From Nitrospira sp. (GTDB lineage Bacteria; Nitrospirota; Nitrospiria; Nitrospirales; Nitrospiraceae): a DNA stretch of 5,095 bases. Positions 1-5,095 of the stretch are shown piece by piece (the stretch's first letter is position 1; the number at the start of each line of letters is the position of its first letter). The stretch spans positions 27,653-32,747 of the forward strand of contig JABMDG010000087.1 in assembly GCA_015904045.1 (NCBI GenBank). Reading direction: 5' to 3'. The notes beneath the pieces were generated by a model. That model did no database searches. It was not told the DNA's origin and worked only from the letters and a program-made list of their open reading frames with translations. Made by a program: the position numbers and the translations under genes.

Positions 1-46
1 GATTATCCGCTAGAGAAGCGCCCTCTCCTGCCACAGATTCATAACC

Positions 47-2329
47 ATGCTATTTGCTGACTTCTTCAACACCCCTATCGCCGCCGGAATTTCTGCGGTC
101 GTGCTTCTATTAATCGGTCTGCTCATCAAATCAGACCGAAATCGCCGCTGGGTGCTCCTGCTCAGCCTATTCCTCTATGCCCGGTATATGGTCTGGCGGG
201 CCTTATACACGTTACCGACGGATGACATCAGTAGTATTGCGGTCGGCGGGATCGTCTACCTCGCGGAAGTCTACGGGTTCTGCCAGTATTGTTTCTTTGC
301 CTTTCAATCCTCGTCGTTGACCGATCGCCAACCACCCCCACTTACTGCCTACCCCACCGTGGATATCTTGGTCACGGTGGTGGACGAGCCGCTGCCGTTG
401 CTCCGGCAAACGCTGGTGGGATGCCTATCGCAGGAATATCCGCGTGAGCGATTCAAGGTCTACGTCCTCGATGACGGCGATCGCACCGAAGCTAAACAGC
501 TGGCAGCATCGTTAGGCTGCGGCTACCTGTGCCGGCCGGACCGTCCACGCCATGCAAAGGCAGGGAATGTGAACCATGCCATCCGGATGACGCATGGCGC
601 CCTCCTCGCCATGTTTGATGTGGACCATGTGCCGACCCGAACATTCCTGAAAGAGACGGTCGGTTTTTTCGACGATCCGAACGTCGCGTTCGTTCAAACA
701 GCCCATCATTTCTATAACCCAGACATTTTCCAACGGCACTTGCGTATCGGCGATCATGTGAAGAACGAACAAGCCCTGTTCTTCCGAACCCTGCAGGCAG
801 GACGCGATTCCTACAACAGCGCATTTTTTGCCGGCAGCGGAGGCCTGTTTCGACGCAGGCCGCTGGAGGAGATCGGCGGATTCCAGGCACAGACTATTAC
901 CGAAGACATCCACACCAGCATGGCCCTGCATGCCAAGGGGTATAAGTCCTGTTACCTTAATCGCGTCCTTTCCGCCGGACTGATGCCGGAAACATTTGCG
1001 GGATACCTGAAGCAACGAAAACGCTGGGCCGTGGGATGCATTCAGATGTTGCAGCGGGACAATCCCCTCACGAAACCAGGTCTGACGCCGGCGCAACGAC
1101 TGAATTACTTCGGCTCTATCTTTTATTTCCTTTTCGGCATCCCCCGTCTCATCTGCCTGGTCGCTCCTCTCTCCAGCCTTCTATTTAATACGTCTCCGAT
1201 CTACGCGGACACTGTTCAACTCTTGCTCTATTTCTTTTCGTTCTACATCGCGTCGGCCCTGGTGATGCGTCCGATCAGCCGGGGTTCGCGCAATCCCTTC
1301 TGGTCCGACATCTACGAGTGCGCCATGTGCTTTGCCTTGAGCGCCGAGATTCTCAAGGCCCTGGCCACTCCATACAGGGAGCGTCCCTTCGAGGTCACCC
1401 CCAAAGGACAACTCATAAAAAAGAGCACGTCCCCGGAACTGTCGCTGATCTGGCCACACCTGCTTATGTTCGGCCTGTTGATCGTCGGGCTGGTCCTCGG
1501 CCTCCAGTCGCTGCAAGCGGGTACAGGAGATGCCGGGCTTCCGGTCAGTCTGCTGTGGGCTTGTCTCAATCTGTGTTTTCTGACGATCACCATATTCGCA
1601 GCCAGGGAACAGACGCATGGCCGACAGGCCTTCCGATTCAACCATAAATTTTCAGGCGAACTGTTGGCGGACGGCATGTCCTTCGATGCACGCATCATCA
1701 ACATCAACGAACAAGGCGTCGCCTTGTCATTGACCAGGCCGGTCTTTACTGCGCAAGACATCGTGACCCTCCTGTTGCCCTCATCACAGGGTCCATTGAT
1801 GCGGCTGCCCGGCCGCATCGTCCGTCAGGGGACGGACACATCTGGACATGTGAGCGCCGCCCTTCAGTTTGTCGACTTGGATGAACATATGAAGCAGGCG
1901 CTCCTCGACAAAATTTTCGGCGATCCTGCTCCTTGGGAAACGACCTATGAACTCAAACCCGGCATAGCCCACAGCCTGCGATCATTGCTCGACGCACTCA
2001 CCATCCCCTGGAGATCCTTCTCCTGGGACCGACGCCGAATGCTGCGGCTTCGCAGCGCCACGCCCTGCCGGCTAAACACTTCTGCACAGCCGCTTACAGG
2101 GATATTGCGTGACATGTCCTTCACCGGCATCAGTGTCTCTTTTCCTTCACCTCCAAATGAACCGCTGGCCAACAGCCTCTTGGAACTGCCGGAGATTACT
2201 CTCAAAGTCAGTCCGGTCTCCATGGTGGACCGGTTCCAGGAAACCTGCATCCGGTTCAAGGTGGACAGTATCGAGCAGGGGGAACAGCAGTGGCGCGAAC
2301 TACACGATCGGCAGTGGAAACCCACATGA
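47..2329 (+). CDS. bcsA: BcsA-like cellulose synthase catalytic subunit (GT2) with two PilZ modules
   Basis: This is an inner-membrane processive family 2 glycosyltransferase, expected to polymerise UDP-glucose into a beta-1,4-glucan and export it. Three hydrophobic segments (about residues 11-27, 35-55, 62-87) precede the cytosolic GT domain. That domain carries DDG (142-144), the DxD metal/UDP motif as DVDH (191-194), TED (285-287, catalytic Asp287) and QRKRW (323-327). Further membrane segments lie near 354-380, 388-407, 417-436, 469-489 and 497-518. The BcsA gating-loop signature FEVTPKG is at 448-454. PilZ 1 sits at the canonical place after the last helix, with RQAFR (526-530) but NINEQG (552-557) in place of [D/N]xSxxG. 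PilZ 2 has RRMLR (663-667) and a perfect DMSFTG (689-694). The 760-residue length fits BcsA. The ATG is the first possible start after an in-frame TAG at 11-13; no strong ribosome site is seen. No bcsB, bcsZ or bcsC follows, so the polymer could differ from cellulose. Confidence 0.88.
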   Translation: MLFADFFNTPIAAGISAVVLLLIGLLIKSDRNRRWVLLLSLFLYARYMVWRALYTLPTDDISSIAVGGIVYLAEVYGFCQYCFFAFQSSSLTDRQPPPLTAYPTVDILVTVVDEPLPLLRQTLVGCLSQEYPRERFKVYVLDDGDRTEAKQLAASLGCGYLCRPDRPRHAKAGNVNHAIRMTHGALLAMFDVDHVPTRTFLKETVGFFDDPNVAFVQTAHHFYNPDIFQRHLRIGDHVKNEQALFFRTLQAGRDSYNSAFFAGSGGLFRRRPLEEIGGFQAQTITEDIHTSMALHAKGYKSCYLNRVLSAGLMPETFAGYLKQRKRWAVGCIQMLQRDNPLTKPGLTPAQRLNYFGSIFYFLFGIPRLICLVAPLSSLLFNTSPIYADTVQLLLYFFSFYIASALVMRPISRGSRNPFWSDIYECAMCFALSAEILKALATPYRERPFEVTPKGQLIKKSTSPELSLIWPHLLMFGLLIVGLVLGLQSLQAGTGDAGLPVSLLWACLNLCFLTITIFAAREQTHGRQAFRFNHKFSGELLADGMSFDARIININEQGVALSLTRPVFTAQDIVTLLLPSSQGPLMRLPGRIVRQGTDTSGHVSAALQFVDLDEHMKQALLDKIFGDPAPWETTYELKPGIAHSLRSLLDALTIPWRSFSWDRRRMLRLRSATPCRLNTSAQPLTGILRDMSFTGISVSFPSPPNEPLANSLLELPEITLKVSPVSMVDRFQETCIRFKVDSIEQGEQQWRELHDRQWKPT
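71..241 (+). repeat. Direct repeat copy 1: 5' part of the bcsA-like gene
   Basis: These 171 bases (codons 9-65 of the bcsA-like gene) align without gaps to 3321-3491, with 18 mismatches (about 89% identity). Eleven mismatches are silent and seven change residues, so 50 of 57 amino acids match. Weaker similarity extends back towards the start codon; the sequences upstream of the two ATGs do not obviously match. This copy continues naturally into the rest of the gene. Confidence 0.95.
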
Positions 2330-2358
2330 GTCAGGTCTCGGCCTTCATCGCCGAAGAA

Positions 2359-2398
2359 CGAGGGCCGGCTCTTCCGGAGATCCGGCTGACGTCCCTCG
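2359..2398 (+). other. Imperfect hairpin in the bcsA-CBS spacer
   Basis: In the 159-base spacer between the two genes, CGAGGG (2359-2364) is complementary to CCCTCG (2393-2398). Three CCGG tetramers between them (2365-2368, 2374-2377, 2382-2385) allow alternative inner stems. No T-run follows, so it is not a standard intrinsic terminator. It may be a transcript-stabilising or attenuating structure, or chance in GC-rich DNA. Nothing else is recognisable in the spacer except the downstream ribosome site. Confidence 0.25.
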
Positions 2399-2475
2399 CA
2401 AAGCACGCCTCGCACCGTCGGCCAAACCGTTGCATTCCGGCTTAAGTATTGCTCTGATCTTCCGATATGGGTATC

Positions 2476-2481
2476 GAGGAG
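2476..2481 (+). promoter_or_regulatory. Ribosome binding site of the CBS gene
   Basis: GAGGAG lies seven bases before the ATG at 2489. It is a strong Shine-Dalgarno match and fixes the start of the CBS-domain gene. Neither BcsA-type start (47 or 3294) has a comparable site. Confidence 0.75.
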
Positions 2482-2488
2482 CCGCGGC

Positions 2489-3103
2489 ATGTCTATCATT
2501 CTGGCGGTCAACGGAGTTGTCGAGACTTATCCGGTCAAGCCGGCAGCCCAACGGCATATGCAGGTCGAAGCCGTCGCGGCTCAAGGAAATAATGATCAAC
2601 GCTCATCGTCCTCGGATCGATCGAATGTTGCCGCACACAACGCGTATCAACAGCAGGCCAATCAAGACCAGCACGCGAAGCCGGCCCTTTTCGCGCGCGA
2701 TCTGATGACGTCGCCGGTTTTGACCCTTTCCTCGGATAGCACCGTAAGCGATGCCTGGACCATCATGACGCACAGAGGGTTCCGCCACATTCCAATCACC
2801 TCCATGCACGGCACTCTCGTGGGAATGGTATCCGATCGCGATCTTCTGCGGCATGTGCCTGGTCTGAGCACCGGCACAGCCCCTGTCCAAGCTGCTCAAT
2901 ATCGATTGGCCGAAATCATGGTCACACGGGTCATATCTGCGACTCCTGCGACGGATATCCGTGAAATCGCCCGCACCATGCTGAGTGAGCGAATCCATGC
3001 GGTGCCTATTCTCGACGGGACCCGCCGTCTTGTCGGTATTTTGTCTGCGCGCGATCTCTTACGCGCCATCGCCAACCACGGACCTCTCGAACTTTGGACT
3101 TGA
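2489..3103 (+). CDS. Tandem CBS-domain protein
   Basis: This is a 204-residue soluble protein with two CBS modules forming one Bateman unit. CBS 1 spans about residues 70-122 (RDLMTSPVLTL to GMVSDRDLLRHV). CBS 2 spans about 141-194 (AEIMVTRVIS to GILSARDLLRAI). Each ends in the typical G-x-[VL]-[ST]-x-RDLL strand and helix. Residues 1-68 are polar and low in complexity (an SSSS run, Gln/Asn-rich around 54-61) and are probably a flexible tail. There is no signal peptide, membrane segment or fused enzyme domain. Such units usually bind adenosyl nucleotides (AMP, ATP, SAM) and act as energy or metabolite sensors; the ligand and partner here cannot be read from sequence. The gene lies 159 bases after the bcsA-like gene on the same strand, so co-transcription is possible but unproven. 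A role in controlling polysaccharide synthesis would be speculation. Confidence 0.88.
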   Translation: MSIILAVNGVVETYPVKPAAQRHMQVEAVAAQGNNDQRSSSSDRSNVAAHNAYQQQANQDQHAKPALFARDLMTSPVLTLSSDSTVSDAWTIMTHRGFRHIPITSMHGTLVGMVSDRDLLRHVPGLSTGTAPVQAAQYRLAEIMVTRVISATPATDIREIARTMLSERIHAVPILDGTRRLVGILSARDLLRAIANHGPLELWT

Positions 3104-3152
3104 CGCCCCTCGCGACATTGCGCTCCAATCTGCGTCCCTAAGGAAATCGCCC

Positions 3153-3211
3153 GTCTATCCAATGAGTTGGCTCGCCCCCCCCAAAGGCAGGGCTCCATCC
3201 GTAGGATAGAC
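3153..3211. repeat. Spaced 8-base inverted repeat in the spacer before the chimeric gene
   Basis: GTCTATCC (3153-3160) and GGATAGAC (3204-3211) are perfectly complementary and 43 bases apart. A run of eight C (3175-3182) lies between them. The 190-base spacer 3104-3293 otherwise holds no gene, no convincing promoter boxes and no T-run terminator. The repeat could be a loop-closing stem or a chance match. Confidence 0.3.
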
Positions 3212-3293
3212 CTGTCGATGATCCTGTAATAAGGTAATACCCATTGGGAAGACGTGTGTCCCCGATTTCTTTTCATGACAATCGTAAAGTTAC

Positions 3294-3491
3294 ATGACAC
3301 TGATTAATGAGTTTTTTAGCACCCCCATCGCCGCCGGAGTTTCTGCAGTTGCGCTTTTACTGATCAGTCTGCTCATGAGATCAGACCGGAATCGCCGCTG
3401 GGTGCTCCTGCTCAGCCTCTTCCTCTATGTCCGGTATATGGTCTGGCGGGCCCTGTACACGTTACCGACCGATGACATCCGTAGTATTGCG
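3294..3491 (+). pseudogene. 5' fragment of a second bcsA-like gene
   Basis: This stretch encodes the first 66 residues of a BcsA-type protein, with SDRNRRW at 30-36, RYMVWR at 47-52 and TLPTDDI at 56-62 all shared with the complete copy. The remaining ~695 codons, including every catalytic motif, are absent. Silent and replacement differences from the complete copy are mixed, as expected for a real paralogue that diverged under selection and was later cut at 3491. Whether the cut is biological or an artefact is unresolved. Confidence 0.75.
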
Positions 3492-4829
3492 ACCACACTG
3501 CTGTATATCGATCGGCAGCTCGTCCATGAAGTGACCTCTCCTCAGGCATTTGAAGGATTGAAGCTTGCCGGACGCCGGCCGCGGCGAGCCGCGGCTACCC
3601 TTGCGGTGCCTGATCACAATGTCCCAACCACCGACCGGAGGCTTGCGATTGCGGACCCGATCAGCGCCAAACAGATCCAAACCTTGGAGGATAATTGCCG
3701 AGATTTTGGGATTACGCTATTCGGCATGAACGATATCCGGCAAGGCGTCGTCCACGTCATCGGGCCCGAACAAGGATTCACACTGCCGGGCACAACGATC
3801 GTCTGCGGAGACTCTCACACATCGACCCACGGGGCGTTCGGGGCGCTGGCGTTCGGCATCGGAACCAGCGAAGTCGAACATGTGCTGGCAACCCAATGCT
3901 TGATTCAAAAGCGGCCGAAGACGATGGAAATCCGCGTCGACGGCGTGCTGTCGGATCGATGCTCGGCCAAAGACATCATCCTCGCCATCATCGGCAAAAT
4001 CGGCACTGCCGGGGGAACCGGGTATGTGATCGAATACACCGGATCGGCCATTCGCGCCCTGAGCATGGAAGGGCGGATGACGCTCTGCAATATGTCGATT
4101 GAAGGCGGAGCCCGCGCCGGCATGGTGGCGCCGGATGAAAAAACGATTGCCTATATCAAGGGGCGTCCACTCGCGCCCAAAGGCGACCTCTTCGAACAAG
4201 CCGTGAACGCCTGGCACAAGCTCAAGACCGATGCGGAGGCCCGGTATGACGTGACGGTCACCTTGCGGGCGGAGGACATCGCGCCTCAAGTCAGCTGGGG
4301 AACCAACCCCGGTATGGTGGTCGGGGTGGATCAGACCGTGCCGGACCCTAAAACGATCTCCGACGAGAACACGAAACACGCGACGGAACGGGCGCTGGAA
4401 TACATGGGCCTCACTCCCAACATGCCGATCACCGGCATCACGATCGACAAAGTGTTTATCGGCTCCTGCACCAACTCCAGAATCGAGGACCTCCGTCTCG
4501 CCGCAAGCCTCGCGAAGGGGAAACGGGTGGCAAAAACGGTCCATGCCATGGTGGTACCCGGATCGGGGCTCGTCAAGCAGCAAGCAGAAGCGGAAGGGCT
4601 GGATCGTGTGTTCCGCGAGGCCGGATTTGAATGGCGCGAAGCGGGCTGCAGCATGTGCCTGGCCATGAATGCCGACGTCCTCCAGCCGGGCGAACGATGC
4701 GCTTCCACCAGCAATCGAAATTTTGAGGGCCGCCAGGGGGCAGGAGGCAGAACTCATCTGGTGTCGCCGGCTATGGCGGTCGCCGCTGCGATCGAAGGGC
4801 ACTTTGTGGACATCAGGAACTGGCCATGA
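3294..4829 (+). CDS. leuC: Chimeric ORF: BcsA-like N-terminus joined in frame to 5'-truncated LeuC
   Basis: Residues 1-66 are the N-terminus of a BcsA paralogue with two membrane segments (about 11-28 and 36-56). Residues 67-511 are LeuC, large subunit of 3-isopropylmalate dehydratase, which with LeuD interconverts 2- and 3-isopropylmalate in leucine synthesis using a [4Fe-4S] cluster. The LeuC part has the active-site DHN (107-109), CGDSHT, and cluster ligands Cys392 (GSCTNSR), Cys452 and Cys455 (GCSMC). These sit exactly 45 positions after E. coli Cys347, 407 and 410, so the LeuC part is collinear and begins at the equivalent of residue 22. The native first ~21 residues and start are absent, and no internal start restores them. 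An in-frame TAA at 3285-3287 bounds the ORF; the ribosome site is weak. A natural deletion, a fusion pseudogene or a mis-joined assembly are all possible; the LeuC identity itself is secure. Confidence 0.85.
   Translation: MTLINEFFSTPIAAGVSAVALLLISLLMRSDRNRRWVLLLSLFLYVRYMVWRALYTLPTDDIRSIATTLLYIDRQLVHEVTSPQAFEGLKLAGRRPRRAAATLAVPDHNVPTTDRRLAIADPISAKQIQTLEDNCRDFGITLFGMNDIRQGVVHVIGPEQGFTLPGTTIVCGDSHTSTHGAFGALAFGIGTSEVEHVLATQCLIQKRPKTMEIRVDGVLSDRCSAKDIILAIIGKIGTAGGTGYVIEYTGSAIRALSMEGRMTLCNMSIEGGARAGMVAPDEKTIAYIKGRPLAPKGDLFEQAVNAWHKLKTDAEARYDVTVTLRAEDIAPQVSWGTNPGMVVGVDQTVPDPKTISDENTKHATERALEYMGLTPNMPITGITIDKVFIGSCTNSRIEDLRLAASLAKGKRVAKTVHAMVVPGSGLVKQQAEAEGLDRVFREAGFEWREAGCSMCLAMNADVLQPGERCASTSNRNFEGRQGAGGRTHLVSPAMAVAAAIEGHFVDIRNWP
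3321..3491 (+). repeat. Direct repeat copy 2: truncated at the leuC junction
   Basis: This aligns to 71-241 without gaps at about 89% identity. The match ends sharply after GTAGTATTGCG (3481-3491). Copy 1 continues GTCGGCGGG, whereas this copy continues ACCACACTG, which reads as LeuC. Confidence 0.95.
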
Positions 4830-4842
4830 GCCGCGTCGCCTT

Positions 4843-4866
4843 ACGCCTCACGTTTCACGCCTAACG
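4843..4866 (+). repeat. Short tandem motif ACGCCTMACG between leuC and leuD
   Basis: ACGCCTCACG (4843-4852) recurs as ACGCCTAACG (4857-4866), 14 bases apart, filling most of the 45-base leuC-leuD gap. From memory, similar CACGCCTCACG-type strings occur between genes in Nitrospira genomes; this could not be checked here. The second copy runs into the leuD ribosome site. Confidence 0.45.
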
Positions 4867-4870
4867 AGGA
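4866..4870 (+). promoter_or_regulatory. Ribosome binding site of leuD
   Basis: GAGGA lies four bases before the ATG at 4875. It supports that start and independent ribosome entry on a leuCD transcript. Confidence 0.65.
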
Positions 4871-4874
4871 ACTC

Positions 4875-5095
4875 ATGCAAGCCTTTACTACGCTCACCGG
4901 ATTAGTCGCTCCGCTCGACCGGGTCAATGTCGACACGGACCAGATCATTCCCAAACAGTTTTTGAAAACAATCAAGCGGACCGGCCTTCGCGAAGGACTG
5001 TTTTTCGATTGGCGCAGGAAGAAAGATGGATCGCCGGATCCCAACTTCTTTTTAAATCAAGCCCGCTATCAGGGCGCCACGATCTTGTTGACCCG
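4875..5095 (+). CDS. leuD: 3-isopropylmalate dehydratase small subunit, 5' part
   Basis: LeuD pairs with LeuC to form isopropylmalate isomerase and supplies the swivelling aconitase-type domain that completes the active site in the cytosol. The reading frame starts at ATG 4875 and is open to the window edge (73 full codons and two bases of another), whereas a whole LeuD is about 200 residues. The visible part has the family's N-terminal pattern: [20 protein letters not shown] at residues 11-30, then [11 protein letters not shown] near 37-47 and [16 protein letters not shown] near 58-72. It lies 45 bases after the leuC stop on the same strand, the usual leuCD operon order, which shows that the right side of the window is an ordinary leucine locus. 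The 3' end is outside the window and not damaged as far as visible. Confidence 0.93.
   Translation, partial: MQAFTTLTGLVAPLDRVNVDTDQIIPKQFLKTIKRTGLREGLFFDWRRKKDGSPDPNFFLNQARYQGATILLT

Noticed and set aside
512..1096. Minus-strand frames under the GT2 domain
   Set aside because: They are antisense to conserved catalytic motifs of the bcsA-like gene, with no domain, and are shadows.
2359..2398. Intrinsic terminator after the bcsA-like gene
   Set aside because: The stem is short and imperfect and no T-run follows, so it is kept only as a low-confidence hairpin.
2109..2705. 198-codon plus-strand frame bridging the end of bcsA and the start of the CBS gene
   Set aside because: It overlaps two clearly real genes in another frame, has Arg/Ser-rich composition and no recognisable domain. 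The CBS gene has its own strong ribosome site.
3212..3293. Sigma-70 promoter upstream of the chimeric gene
   Set aside because: AT-rich strings such as GTAATAAGGTAATAC are present, but no -35/-10 pair with proper spacing could be supported.
71..3491. Composite transposon or IS bounded by the 171-base direct repeats
   Set aside because: The repeats are coding paralogues under protein-level constraint, not IS ends. There is no transposase, terminal inverted repeat or target duplication between or beside them.
3717..4802. Long open frame (361 codons) on the minus strand
   Set aside because: It lies wholly antisense to the well-supported LeuC coding region; its product is Arg/His/Gly-rich with no family resemblance. 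It is a codon-bias shadow in GC-rich DNA.

Overview
The window looks like chromosomal DNA of a Nitrospira-like bacterium (phylum Nitrospirota). This is inferred from the moderately high G+C, the style of the LeuC and LeuD proteins, and a two-CBS protein of a type I associate with that group. No rRNA or other marker gene is present to prove it. All genes lie on the + strand. I see no tRNA, CRISPR array, transposase or integrase.

Region 1 (47-2329) is a complete 760-residue cellulose-synthase-like membrane glycosyltransferase of the BcsA type. All GT2 catalytic motifs are present, and it carries two PilZ-type c-di-GMP modules at the C-terminus instead of one. Region 2 (2330-2488) is a short spacer with an imperfect hairpin. 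Region 3 (2489-3103) encodes a 204-residue protein with a polar N-terminus and a pair of CBS domains.

Region 4 (3294-4829) is the oddity. Its first 66 codons are a diverged second copy of the start of the Region 1 gene, about 89% identical over 171 bases. At position 3491/3492 the similarity stops abruptly. The frame then continues without interruption into LeuC, the large subunit of 3-isopropylmalate dehydratase, entered at the equivalent of E. coli residue 22. The LeuC catalytic and Fe-S residues are intact, but its native start and first ~21 residues are replaced by two membrane segments of a cellulose synthase. Region 5 (4875 to the window end) is the 5' part of leuD, the small subunit of the same enzyme.

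The simplest reading is two unrelated loci joined at 3491/3492. On the left is an array of BcsA-like gene, CBS gene and second BcsA-like gene; on the right is a leuCD operon. The join could be a real deletion or rearrangement, or an assembly or splicing artefact. The sequence alone cannot decide, but the abrupt edge, the lost LeuC N-terminus and the predicted topology argue against a functional new fusion enzyme. If the join is real, it would affect leucine biosynthesis.
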